Shown in pieces: positions 12,560 through 24,700 of a DNA stretch of 64,000 nucleotides. The notes under the pieces are model-generated. The model did not search any database. It worked only from the letters and a program-made list of their open reading frames with translations, and was not told where the DNA came from. Every line of letters begins with the position of its first letter. The first letter of the stretch is position 1. The translations under genes and the position numbers were made by a program. The DNA is from Plicaturopsis crispa FD-325 SS-3 (Eukaryota; Basidiomycota; Agaricomycetes; Amylocorticiales; Amylocorticiaceae): assembly GCA_000827205.1 (NCBI GenBank), contig KN832555.1, forward strand, positions 3,473,550 through 3,537,549, given 5' to 3'.

Positions 12560-15060
12560 TCACCCGCCACCTCGATATCGGAAGGGCTGAATTAAAAGAA
12601 GGTTAGCAAGCACCATAGGCACGGATGGAAGGTGCTTACCTTGCAATTTCCGCGCCATCGGAATAGTGTAGAACAAGAGGAACAAGACCCCAAAGGTCAT
12701 GCATACACCTGAGACGATGTAGTAGCCGTCCCTTTCTGTCACGCAGTCTCCGTTGATTTGCTTGCACATGTCTTTCCCGTGCTCCGACACACACTCCGTA
12801 GCTGTCCAACGACCATGAGAAGAGTCCTAAACACTAGCGAACGTTTCTCACCTTTAAAGGCTAACTCCGAGCCGGCATCCTTCACTTTGCATGTCGCAAC
12901 GGTGAAAAGATCAACACCTGCGAGGTGATCAGTTCGGCATCAAGCAGCAGAGCATATCAACGCACCTTTCAAGATAAAAAACTTGGGCCATGTTCCACCA
13001 AGGTTAGAGAACGTGTTCATCAACTTTGAACGGGCACGTCAGCGCCGACAAATGCACAAAATATCGCTCTTTCTTACGGTCATATATGTTCCACCGATAA
13101 GAGGATCCGAGATACGTGTGTGGAATGCCGAGATGCCCACAAATTGGATCGTCCTTGAGAACACCATTCAATAACAGGTCGTCGGAAACGAATGCGGTAC
13201 CCACGAGGAGAAAGACTGCAGCACGGTGTGCACAATCAGGAATGCGAAGAACGCCGTTGTGATGGGGGGTTTGGGGAAGAAGTAGATAATGAGCGTCGAA
13301 ATGAGGGAGAAGCCAAGTCGCGGCCAGAATGCCCAGACCCAGGGACGGAGAGGTGTCTCTCCGCGCGACCAGCGGGCAGCGAGCCAGCCGCCGAATATTT
13401 GGAAAGGGAAGTCAATGAGGACAGTGATCGCGAGGTCTTCCCGCCCAAGACCTTTCTCGACCATTTTGAGGGATGTCACGGACTCGTTGGCCTGGAACCC
13501 CACTTTCGCAAAGAAATGCATGATGATCATGCTTTGTACATCTATGAGTAATCCCCGTCAGCTACCTTGACGTGAAGCATAAAAGGCCGCATACGCTTGA
13601 GCTTGCAAATATTCCATATTGTCTTGTAAACTCCCATGATGCTCATGTCGCCTCCTTCAGGTACAGCGTCTCTGTCCTGAACGACACCATATTGGTTAGG
13701 CGGTTGTAAGTGACAGACGGAGACACTAACCTCCTTCTGAACGAAAATCAGATACAATGTAACCGCAAAACAGACTACGCTCCAGAATCGGAGATAAGTG
13801 CTTAACGAGAGCACAGGGACTCCCCATTTTTTACTGCAATGTTTTCGTCAGTGACTGGCTGGCTACAGCATAAATATCGGAACTTACGAAAACGCTTCGC
13901 TGTTAAAAGCCAAGAAGACTGTGAATGACGCAAAATATCCTGTATTAAGACCTATCGTCTGGCATGTCGATGCGTATGACAGATTCTCCGGGGAGAGGAG
14001 GGTCAGAGCCCAACCTTGTTGTGAACTGTCAGCCGGTGAGCGTTCATCAGGTAAGTGAATCCTACCATCGACGGCAATATCTACACTAAGATCGTCAGCA
14101 AAATTCAGCCTGGGAGTACATTGCAGGGCTTACCTTGTGTTGCGGAGAATAAAACGAGAGAAGTAAAGATTACTGTCAATTCATGGATATTATTGCCGGG
14201 CTGCCAAGGAAGGTGAGCGATTTGAGGGACATAGTGAGGGCTGCGACACGAACGTCATCGAGTAGTTTTTGGACATTAAGGGAGATATAGAGCATTAGCA
14301 TCCCAATCACGAATTGGATAGGAATAATCCATGATTTCCGACGTCCAATGGATTGGAAGAAGACGGAATCGACAATGGGGGACCACAGTAGCTTGAGGGA
14401 ATAGGGGTAGCTCGAGAGGGCGAAAATGGCAAGTTGTGAATATGACAGATGCTCCCGAAGAATGAAAGGCACAGATCCTACAGAGTAGGAACGTAAGCAT
14501 ACAAGACGCTACGCTCATGATGCCCACGAACCTAATGCAAGACCTATCTATAACCGTCAGAATGTCAGTACACCCGCGACAAAATGGCAATACACGCGTC
14601 AAATGGCGACTTACAGGCACGCCTTGAATGAGATCTGGATTCCAGGAAGTGAGCCATTTGCACGCGCCCAAAGTGTTGTAAGCTACTTACAAAGTACGGA
14701 CAATAGCACCATGGCTTTCTTGTCCTTGGCCGACAGTGGTCGCTTGCTGTCGTCGGGGGCACCATACTCCTGATCCAGCCCTGCTGCGGCCTGCCTTCTC
14801 TCCTCTTCGCCAAGCAAGCTAAGTTCTACATCCTCGTTCTCGTCATCCTCTAGCCCTGTCCAGTTAGCGCGCGCAGTCTTGGGTGTCCGTGGATTTATCT
14901 GTATGCTGTCCAGTGAAGAAGATACAGCCCCAGGATTTAACATCGGTGGCATGCCCTGCTCGTCGTCGGTTCTCTTCGCGTCCGCTGTCGAGGCTGGGCT
15001 CTGTTTGGTGCGTTTTCTGACTTGTTGCGACGACTTGGTTTTGTTTTGGCGGGCGGACAT
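12560..15060 (-). CDS. Acetyl-CoA transporter, AT-1/SLC33A1-like
   Basis: Polytopic membrane protein of roughly 550 residues in about eleven exons. A charged cytosolic N-terminus of about 120 residues (Lys-rich start, then acidic DDENEDVELSLLGEEE) leads into AKDKKAMVLLSVLYLIQGVP, with an intron between LSVLY and L. The next exon carries SVPFILREHLSYSQLAIF and SYPYSLKLLWSPIVD, then RRKSWIIPIQ. These are hallmark stretches of the Acatn/SLC33A1 family, which brings cytosolic acetyl-CoA into the ER/Golgi lumen for acetylation of proteins, glycans or gangliosides. Later exons add further membrane segments, including a Cys-containing lumenal loop before the last helix. The end ARKLQ-PFRYRGGG uses an intron with GTAAGC donor. 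Transport of acetyl-CoA is inferred from family. Confidence 0.88.
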
Positions 15061-16210
15061 GCGGCAGATGGAGGTTTGTATCGCTTTCGGATACAGACGA
15101 GGTCTTCTGTAAGTTCGTTGTCGTTATGTCTTGGTTCACGATCAAGAAACGCGCTTGTGACGGCGGACGCGTAGCTGCTTCGCTGGCAAAAACAGCGCAA
15201 CGGACCATATATTTCCAAAAAGAGCGCCGACACGACTCGTGGACCAATCGCAAGCTGCACAGTCCTGACACCAGCCGCTAACCATAAATTATACATACCA
15301 GTCTCCTGGCACTTCCCTGTATACGTACTGCTACTTGTCTCCTGCGTTCATCGTGCATGGGCGCCCAATCCGATAGAGCTACTGTTGCTCTCAGCATAAT
15401 TGACTTCAATATACAGCCCTTTTATTGAACGGACACAGATTTGCCCGGCGGGGGGAGATCAGCGCGAATTATGGTCCGCCGCTTTCCCAGAGTTCAACTT
15501 GAATCCATCCTCAACCTCTATCCATCCCCAAAGCTCGAATCGATATCTAGTAAGTGCAGTCAGGTTTATCTCCTAGGACTGTCCTGGAGACTATGGACTC
15601 CGTCTGTGACGGCATCCTCGCCTCCGAGTGGCACTAACTTCGAAATTGATCGTGCAGCTTCTCCTCAACACCCGATGTTCAACACCCGATGGTGTGGAAC
15701 CAACGTTACCCGCTTATTTTTCTATCATTAGGCCTTGGCGTTGGCTCATCGTCATGATGCGCCCCTTCCTTCGCTCTCGGAGCCCGGGAGGCCTAAACCC
15801 AGTGCGACGATAGCCGTCGGTCCCAAACCCGCAAACTGTCGAAACCAGGCGACTGGCCATTTCTGGCACTGCTACATGCACCGCCGACGGCTGCGGTGCT
15901 CTGATTCGTCGCGCCGCTACGATGCCTACAATCGAACAGTTTCGTAAGTCCTTATGCGTTATAGTTCGCCTGCAAATTTTCTTTCGCTGATGCAGACCTT
16001 TCGATCCCGATTAAAAGCCAAAAGGTCTCTTCAAGCATACTTCTTGGTTTAAGGCGGTTTACGTCCCGGCGGACTAGCACGAAACTTACGAGGTCACCGG
16101 GGACGTGCGAATACCCCAAGAAATAATATATTTTCAAGGCGCATAGATAAAAGATGTCCGCGGCAGAGGGGTCGCAGACATAATCACTATTCTCCTTCTC
16201 AACGCCTACC
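15061..16210. other. Intergenic with a weak spliced open frame
   Basis: About 1.15 kb between the divergent acetyl-CoA transporter and P450 genes. A GTAAGT donor near 15549 and a GTGCAG acceptor near 15656 would join an ATG frame at 15471 (MVRRFPRVQLES...) to a short tail, giving only about 50 residues with no recognisable family. I do not call a gene. An AT-rich stretch (AATAATATATTTT, near 16120-16135) lies about 80 bases before the P450 start and may be its core promoter. Confidence 0.4.
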
Positions 16211-18291
16211 ATGTCCCTCAAGTACGCAGCAATATGCTTGACCGCACTCGCCGCCTATGCGCTATTCCTTGTGTCGCGATTTTTGATTCGTATCGTTCAT
16301 GTCCGATTTGCTCTCAGACATGTGCCCGGACCTCGGAACTCGTCGCTTATCTGGGGGGAGGAATGGAAACTGTTCCGCAGTGATCCTGGACAACTGTATT
16401 TCGACTGGCACAAGGCCGGCAAGGTTGTCAAGTACTCCGGAGCATTTGGGGTAAGCAATCCCGCGTCCCGTCCAGTGTGTGCTCTTGCTGACCGCATTCA
16501 TCAGAGCCAAGTGCTTTCCATAATCGATCCTAGAGCGATATCATATATCGTCGGCGAAGCAGCTTATCAATTTCCGAAACCGCACGGTGTTCGTGCTTGG
16601 TTCCAAGCCCTACTAGGAGAGGGCATACTCTGGGTTGAAGGTATATCGGCATGTACAACACGTACATGGTATATTCTAACATTTTCCCAGGAAAGGAAGC
16701 ACACGAGAAACAGCGAAGGAGCATCGCACCGGCATTAAGGTAACGCGAATTATCACCGATCGCAAAATGGTCCTCATCCTCCCCAAAGCCAGCAATCAGT
16801 CAGAGGGTTGACGCCTATTTTCTACGAGACTGCAGCCAAAGTAAGTCATCATTTTCCCATTACTTTCCACCTTCCTGACCCCGATGCTCTCTAGGTCGCT
16901 ACTCAGTGGTCTCATTACATCGACAGCAGTGGTCGTGACGAGGCTCTAATTGAAGTCACAAACTGGGCCGGCCGTTTCTCGCGAGTATTGGTTTTGCATC
17001 CCGCTTACGAATTCCATTGATATATGCACCATAGGCTCGACACCCTAGGGCATGCAGCCTTCTCATACGATTTCGGATGTCTTGCTGGAGGCCAACACGC
17101 TCTTGCGGAGGCTTTGGATGGACTTACCAACAACGAGAACAACATGTCTTCGTTCTACATGAAGGCGCTATTCTGGCTATTCCCCTCCATTCTCGGCATC
17201 GGTCGAAAAGGTCAAATGATCAAGAGGACGCGAAACGAGCTGGGATCCATCGTGATGCAGATGTGGAAGGACGGCAAAAACTCCGGGGATGCCAACGGCC
17301 GAAGCCTGATGTCTATCATGCGTGAGTTTTTCATCCTGCATATTGCCGCTCGTTCAAAATCTCAAGCAAAAGATCTACAGTCCGGGCCGACAACAGTAGT
17401 GGGGCCACGCCGGCACCGTTGATTGTATCGCAGATGAGGACCCTTGTCTCTGCTGGATACGAAACCGTGTCTGCGGTTATCGGCGTAAGGCTCCAGATAC
17501 ATATCTCCACATACGGCGCTGACACATATTTTCACAGTGGGTTTTATATGAGCTTGCGAAAAACCCTCTATTGCAGGAGGAGCTTCGAGAGGAGCTTTCA
17601 GCCCCAGGTGATCCGTCATTTGACGAATTGAACACTAGCCGTCCTCTCCTCGACGCCGTCTTGAAAGAAACACTCCGCATGCATCCCGTCGTCTTGGAAA
17701 ATCACCATGTGGTCAGTACTTTGTGGACTCGAATACTTCTATCATAGCTCAGTCGTGTCACAGGCTGCCGAAACCATGGTTGTTCCCCTCTCCGAGCCTA
17801 TCGCAGGGACCTCTTGCAGCCACCTCACCATTCCGAAAGGAACTATTCTCTCCATACCGGTCAATGTTGTGCAGAAAGACCCGCACGTATGGGGACCCGA
17901 CGCCGACGTTTTTCGCCCTGACCGCTGGCTCCGACGAGAAAAGAGCTGCATTGCTGGCCGTCGCGAACTTTTTGCATTTAGTGAAGGGTATGTACTGGTG
18001 TTGGACGTCTGCCTCAATAAGTTCACTGACGTCCAATCCTCACAGCCCCAGGGGTTGTATCGGCAAAACGTTCGCGTTTGCTGAAATAAAGGTTCGTGAT
18101 ACGCATTAGTAATTCTTGCCGTACGAGATCTGATATCTTTCTTTCAGGCTCTCACTGTTACCCTCATACGCCAGTTCGCTTTTTCGTCCCCTCATGATAT
18201 CGAGTCTTTCCAGAGCTTCGTCATTCGACCGCGGGTCAAAGGGCAGAGTGCGAGTTCGCTGCCACTGCTGGTTCGGAAGCTAAACATCTAA
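16211..18291 (+). CDS. Cytochrome P450 monooxygenase
   Basis: About 500 residues. An N-terminal hydrophobic anchor (residues 5-30) should place it in the ER membrane facing the cytosol, followed by the Pro hinge HVPGPRNSS. The I-helix oxygen-binding motif AGYET is near 17450, ExxR is LKETLR near 17665, and the haem loop FSEGPRGCIGKTFA spans an intron near 17985-18075, with the axial Cys present. All core catalytic elements are intact, so the enzyme is probably active. The intron before the I-helix exon joins SIM to LRADNSSGATPAP. Basidiomycete genomes carry large P450 families for xenobiotic, lignin-derived and secondary-metabolite oxidation; the substrate here cannot be told. No cytochrome P450 reductase or biosynthetic enzymes lie next to it. 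Confidence 0.92.
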
Positions 18292-18466
18292 TGATGGGTC
18301 GGCGAATTGCACGCCCCATCCGTCGATGTCTGTAGCCCGAGATGCCACTTACCAGAATGGTCAATTGTACACTACATATGTATTTAGATGCGCAGTGCGA
18401 GATGCAAATACAAGATATCGATTTCCGAAGAACCACAGAAACGCCTAAGTTACAATGCCGATTGTG

Positions 18467-20113
18467 TCATGCCCCATCATTCCCGCTCTCCTTCGTCCAT
18501 TCATCGTGTCGCTTTATATCTGCATCCGACACGGTCGGCCGCACATTATCTAAGCTCTTCAAAAAGTCGGCCAGTTTGAGCGCGGGCTCAAGCAACTCGT
18601 CCGACTCAACCTCCGTCCACGATTTCTCAACGGCTTTCGGGTCGCCTGGAGAACATGGGGTCCATTTGATGGCATTCGGTTTCTCCTCGGTTGGTTGGGG
18701 TATGGGCTTGAAATGTGTAGCGGAGAGGACCTTGCGTACGGGCTGCATCAGGGCGTCACGGACAACGATGGATATATCGGAACCGGAGTATCTGCAAGAG
18801 CGTTAGCCGTCGGGGGGCAGGTAAATAAATTGCAAAGCGACAAACCCCTCGGTACGATCGGCGAGAGTACGGTAATCTTTATGCGAAAGTTCGCATGGCG
18901 TTGTCCCGACGTGCAATTCGAACATATGTCTCCGCGCATCCGGGCCAGGAAGAGGTATATATATCCGTTTCTCGAACCTAAAGTATCACTATTAGGGAAA
19001 ACGGATGAAGTTTGTTGAGACGGCGAGCGTACCGTCGTTTGATTGCACTGTCAAGTTGCCAAGGAATGTTTGTAGCGCCGAGAACGAGAACACCGGCGTC
19101 ATCGTGTCCAACGCCCTGCATTTGCACGAGAAATTCGGTTTTGATCCGCCGCGAACCCTCCGATTCAGACTCGCTACGAGTGCCCGCTAGAGAGTCTATT
19201 TCGTCGATGAAGATGATGGCGGGCTTGGATTCCCGCGCCATCTCGAATAGCTGCTTTACCAACCTGTTGAACGGCATTAAAATATTGGAAATGCGAGACT
19301 TGTCTGTACTCACCTTTCAGAGTCACCTTGCCACTTGCTGACGAGGTCACTAGAGCTGACACTGAAGAATGTGCTCTTTGCCTCCGTCGCCACCGCTTTG
19401 GCAAGATATGATTTACCCGTGCCCGGCGGACCGTAAAGCAGGATACCCTTCCACGGCGTTCGCTTTCCGGTGAAGAGATGGGGGAATTTAATGGGAAGAA
19501 TGACGGCCTCTTTCAAAGATGCCTTCGCGCCTTCAAGACCAGCGACGTCGTCCCACTTAACGTTCGGTCTTTCAGCTAGAATCGCGCCAGTAAGTCCAGC
19601 GCGTAGTTTCTTTATTTCTGGGTCCTGATCGTCGTCTTCGCCGTCCTTCCTTGTGAGCAACGCGCGTTAGCCGGTTTGGACACCCTTAGGTTGCACGAAC
19701 TCACTTCTTGCCCCCGCCACCTGGGCCGCCGTTGACGGACCCATCTGCACCAACAGCGCGTCGAGCACGCTTCTCGCCACTTTGCGAGAGGTGCTCCTTC
19801 AGTGTTTCAGCGCGTTCGAGATATTCGTTAATCTTTGTGCGGATAAGCAGCTTCGATTTCTCGTTCTTCTCGTCTGCCGTCGCGTTTAACAGAAATCGCG
19901 TCCATCTAGTGGCTGAACGCACATTTGATGGCAAGCATAAAATAGTCCAGCGAATTCTGGTAGAGCTTGTACGCTTCGGCGTAGTTCTGCTTTACATCTT
20001 CGTCGATAGCTTTCTGCACGATCTCGATGGCTTTCTGAAAGAGACCAGTCAGAAAGCGGCACAAAGACGTGGGAGCCACACAGACTGACGTCGAGGCTTG
20101 TAGAATTTGCCAT
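18467..20113 (-). CDS. VPS4: Vps4 AAA ATPase (ESCRT-III disassembly)
   Basis: About 435 residues. Exon 1 is only 24 nt (MANSTSLD, 20113-20090), joined through a GTCAGT intron to [18 protein letters not shown], the start of the MIT domain. After a Gly-rich linker come the AAA domain with [11 protein letters not shown], Walker [14 protein letters not shown], Walker [13 protein letters not shown], pore residues KWQGDSE and arginine-finger region [13 protein letters not shown], and finally the beta domain and C-terminal helix ending in a [14 protein letters not shown] context. Vps4 is the hexameric ATPase that remodels ESCRT-III in multivesicular-body sorting, cytokinesis and nuclear-envelope repair. 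All nucleotide-binding motifs are intact. It converges with the P450 gene, their stops only about 175 bp apart. Confidence 0.96.
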
Positions 20114-20731
20114 TCGGTCGAGCTAGAAAGCCACTGAGAGATGGAAACTGAGAAAGACGGTATAAGGACTGCAGCTGCTGTGGCTGAACTTCCAAGTGCT
20201 GTAACTATCTGCGGAAGTCGGGACCTTCGCCGATCCGGGCAGTTTCCGGCGCCTTTCCCTTTCCCCGCGTTTCTGACACCTTTGCCCTCCTCGTTGTCCA
20301 TGCATGCCTTTGTTTGAAACGAGGCGACGGCCGCTTTGCCAGGCGGCATCAGCATGGCAGGTAAATCTCGGTCTGTTGTTGCCAGTTTCTTGACTCGCTC
20401 ACGGTATGTCCACAGGATTCAGCGGTGGACGGAATGGAAAAGTTACTTGTATTTTGCTATTGTCCACCGCAGTGCGCCGGCTTGTCAAAGTAGGCCCATG
20501 CGTTTGTTGTAGGCATATGAAGTTGCCGCCTTTTGTGGACCTCAAAGCTCAAGTGTTACTATTTCGAGACGAACAAAGGGTCGTCTTCAGCCGCCCGTGC
20601 CACAGCTCCTGCACGCTATAAAAGGGCCTGCTCTCTGTGCTTTATCTCCCCCATCACAGCAGCTTAAGTCCCCTTCAACTCCATTCATCCCTACATCTTA
20701 TCACTGCATTCCTCGCAATCGCATCGCTACT
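20114..20731. other. Divergent promoter region of VPS4 and small SH3/Tudor-like gene
   Basis: About 620 bp between two divergent start codons. The right half holds a clear TATA element (listed separately) for the plus-strand gene, followed by a pyrimidine-rich leader. No gene recognised inside. Confidence 0.5.
20617..20624 (+). promoter_or_regulatory. TATA box of the small SH3/Tudor-like gene
   Basis: TATAAAAG, in context GCTATAAAAGGGC, lies 108 bases before the ATG at 20732. It is a consensus match and unusual in this window, where most genes have no evident TATA box. Confidence 0.6.
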
Positions 20732-21261
20732 ATGTCCTCTGCTTCCCAGAAAGCCTCCCGCGCCACATCGCGGAAGTCGAATAATTCTCGAAAGAGCGCC
20801 GCCACAGATATGCCTCCGTACGGCAGTTCGTCCGAGTCAGACAGCGATGCGACGCTGCCAGAGACTCAGCCCGACGATCTGGACGAGCCTTGGCCCTTTA
20901 CTTTCAGTGTTCGTCGAAGTTTTTCTATTCGTATCATATGTGTGGCGTGTTAACCGGAGTCCTCATATAGTCCGGAGATGCGGTCTGGGTCCGCTCGCCG
21001 ACAAACCATAACTGGTTTCTGGGTCACGTCGCAAGTCGTTCCACCCGAGCAGGCATGACCCGTGAGGTGGGTTGTCATCACCAGCACACCAGACCTAAAT
21101 CTAACACAAAGGTTTCAACTCGACAGAAAGAGGGCGTCTACTATTGTGTTCAATACCGCGACGGCTGCAGAATCCGGAACTATTTCTCGCCACTGAACGG
21201 CGACATGAAGCCCGATTCTCGACATGTGCAACAGCTGCTGAAGGAAGCTGGCTGTATCTAA
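20732..21261 (+). CDS. Small hypothetical protein with SH3/Tudor-like fold
   Basis: About 140 residues in three exons. The N-terminal 60 residues are Ser/Lys- then Asp-rich and disordered (KASRATSRKSNNSRKS, then acidic DDLDEPWPFTFS). The second exon reads SGDAVWVRSPTNHNWFLGHV and the third EGVYYCVQYRDGCRIRNYFSP. The pattern G-D-x-V-W-V-[8-10]-W-x-x-G-x-V ... Y-x-V-x-Y is typical of small beta-barrel (Tudor, PWWP or SH3-like) domains, so binding of a modified protein tail or nucleic acid is possible but not shown. Intron borders used: AGT/GTTCGT...ATATAG/TCC and GAG/GTGGGT...ACAAAG/GTT. No known family name assigned. Confidence 0.6.
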
Positions 21262-21722
21262 TGGCTCATGGTTTCGATTTCGTCTTGCATAACCCAGCAT
21301 TATCATTATATCCTTTGCCCACATCCCTCTATGGAGCTTGGAAACTCGTACTGTATTCCTTCCAGCCGCATCGGCGCTTACTCTCCACATGTATGCAGTT
21401 TGTTACCATAATATGTTTGTCAGACTATAGCATGCCCGGCTGGCCTCATCTTTAATGTACTACAATTTACTACACATGTCTTCTCATCCGACATGTAAAC
21501 AATGCTCAAGTGCTCGCGTTCACCTGTGCCCCCATGCCCGTTTACGCATACGCGATCTAGTCTGTCTCTAGAGCCTTGGGCAGACGTCTGACGGAGGTCG
21601 CGCGCCACTTGCCCGGCTTCCGATCATCTAAGCCGCGTCGCGCCACAGTCCAGCTCTTTCCTCATTCTTTCTTATACTGTACCACATATTCACTCTCTAG
21701 TGGCTCATTTTCGTTGCCCACC
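21262..21722. other. Intergenic upstream of CAND1
   Basis: 3' UTR of the small gene and promoter of CAND1. Nothing further recognised. Confidence 0.5.
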
Positions 21723-24700
21723 ATGACGAAAGCATATCTAATGAATAGCTTGGTCGAAAAGGTACGCAACATATTCCACGTCTAGAAGAGGTGTACGTTA
21801 ATCCGTGAGTTTAGATGCAATCGCCAGACCAGGACTTCCGGTGCGCACGCGACGCGTTTTGACTGTATATTTCACTAATCGGTTTGCGCGCGATGCAGGT
21901 TCATGGGCCTGAACGATCTAATGACAGAGATCAAGCAGGATCCGACCAGCTTTCTTGGCGATGAGGGCGTGGAGAACAAAGTCCTGAAGCAGGTCCTCCA
22001 ACTTGTGCAGGACAAGATATCGGAAGTCAAGAATCAAGCTGTTAAATGGTGTGTACTTCCCATATTCCAACGGTCAGAGTGTGCGTGGTCTGACGCGATC
22101 TTTGTGCACAAGCCTGGGACAACTGACCAAGATCCTCAAAGAGCCCCAGATGGACAGCGTCGTGGACCAACTAATCGAATTTTCGGCGGGAAAGGATGAC
22201 GAGCTTAGAGATATCTCAGGACTTGGTAAGATGCACGCTCTTTGTATCAACGGACCAAACATACTGACCGGCTTGTAGCTCTGAAGACAATTACCTCGGA
22301 ATTGCCGCCCGACGGCAAGGTCGCCGCCAATGCATGCGTAAAACTGACCCCCAAACTCCTCTCGCAGATACAAAATGTACGCGCTTTACACTGTACGAGT
22401 TGTCCAACGCTCACCATCCCTTAGCCCCAAACGCCACCTGAAACGTTAATCGAAACACTCGCAATCCTTTCCATCCTTATTACTCGGTTCCCAACCCACC
22501 TGGCTAGCCCGGACCTCCCGGCCCAACCCATTGAAGTGCTGGCCCCACTACTGTCTCATCCGCGACCTGCAGTACGAAAGCGGGCAATTTTGACGCTCGC
22601 ACAATTCGTGCCCATCTCACAATCAGGCCTTTTCAATGCTCTCCTCACTAACGATGTGCTACCTAGTCTATCTGCTTCTGCCAATCTAGAAAAGCAGAAG
22701 ACTACAATCCAGTTATTGGCAGCAGTTGCTCGCCAGAGCGCAGCGCAAGTCGCGCCGGCGCTCGGCGAAGTTGTTCCGGGCATCCTAAAGGCCGTACAGC
22801 AAGATGATGACGATCTTCGAGAATCTAGCCTACAAGTAAGCCGTTTGTTGATTTCGCGTCGGCTCTCTGGTGAATCCGTGATGTTAGGCGCTGGAGGCAT
22901 TCTTATGGAGGTGTCCCGGGGAGATAGCACCGTTTCTGAGCCCCATTGTCCAAACTGGTATTCAATATATCAAGTATGACCCGGTAAGTGTGAGCGGTAG
23001 TTTCGCTTTGCCTTTGTCTAATAGCGAGCGTAGAATTATGCCGGAGATGACGAGGACGAGGACGAAGAGATGGCGGATGACGAGGACGACGAAGATGATG
23101 CAGAATTAGACGAGTAAGATCCACCACAAAGAACCGCTAACTCTGACTCATGTTCATGAAAGGTATTCCGACGACGAAGATACGTCGTACAAGATCCGGC
23201 GATCTGCTACGAAACTTCTGTCGGCCCTCATTAGCACCCGTCCGGAACTCTTGTCTGCGATCTACAAGGAGGTATCCCCAGTGCTTATCTCCCGCTTCGG
23301 TGATCGGGAGGAGACAGTTCGCTTGGAGATTTGGGCGACATACATTGTCCTCCTGAATCAGACGAGCGTATATGGCGGGCTCCCGCAAGCGAAGGAGGCA
23401 GATTCTACTACTGGAGGCAAGAGGAAGCGCGCTACTGGGGATACCGATGTCGTTGAAGAGACACCCCTTGGGCTTTTGAAGGCTCAAGTGCCAGCACTGG
23501 CCAAGGCCCTCCTCAACCAGCTCAAATCTCCAAAGACGGCACCTGGGACTTTGCAGGCGGGCTTTGGTCTGCTTCGGTCTTTGCTTACCGTTTTGCCAGG
23601 ATCATTGTCCCAGCAGGTCGTACCCATCACTGCGACCTCGAAATCGATTCTATCCCAGACGCCTACTACGTCCAACTCTACCCTACATCTAACCTGCCTG
23701 TCTTTCCTTTCCCTCTTCTTTTCTACTCATTCCCCACCGACATTTTCTGCCCATCTTGCGACACTTACGCCCGTTCTCCTCAAATCGTTGACCGAGAGAC
23801 ACCCACGAGTAGCATCCGAAGCTTTCAGGGTGTTCTCGTCATTGCTCAACGCAATGAAACCCGTCAAAAGTGGCGAGTGGGTCAACCAGGTTCACGACGA
23901 AGCTGTGCGCAGGCTAGGCAACCACGATACCGACGCGGAAGTAAGATCGTGTGCGGAGGAGACGATTGCGGACCTATGGATCTGCGCAACGGACGTGGTC
24001 AAGGGGAAGAGCATGAAGGAATGGGAGGCGATATGTCGGACATCGGGCAATACCGAGGGCGCTGTGAGAGTCGTGACCAAGGTAGCCAGGGACGTGGATA
24101 TTGGGGACGAGTGGGTCAATGGCTGTGTGGAATGGCTCATGGTTCTCCTTAGGAAAAGTGGCAGGTCGGGGAAGGCAGAGGTCTTCGTCGCCCTAAGCAC
24201 ACTGCTGGGTCAATATCAATCAGGAATACCCGCTGAAATCCCCCCAGTCCTCATCCCCCAAGTAAAGGCCTACGTTTCCACCGCCGACATATCTCTCCTT
24301 TCACAGTCTTTGACGGTGCTTGCCCTCCTATTGGAACTCTCGCCTTCAACTACGTTCCCCGAGATCGAGCGCGAGATTCTCGCTGACATCTACGCCATTG
24401 CACATTCACCACTGGTGTCGGGGGTGGCGTTGGAAGCTGTCCTTGCTTTCTTTGAAGCCCTCGTCCAGGCGGACAATCAGATTGCAACACACGTCGTACC
24501 CAGTTTGGTGAAGAGCGTAGAGAGCGAAGGAAAATCTGTTGCAACCAGCTACGCCAACGTTGCGAAGTGCGTAGCAGGTGTTGTGAAGAGCCAACAAGGC
24601 GTCGCAGCGGGGACCATTGCAGAATTTTCTAAGCATCTAAAGGTTTGCCCTCTGCTTGAAGCGTCTTGATCTGTTCACCCGTTGACCCTCACCCGTTCCA

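Noticed and set aside
15471-15731. Short spliced frame MVRRFPRVQLES... upstream of the P450 gene
   Set aside because: Only about 50 residues after splicing, no family, and placed in a promoter region; splice signals alone are not enough.
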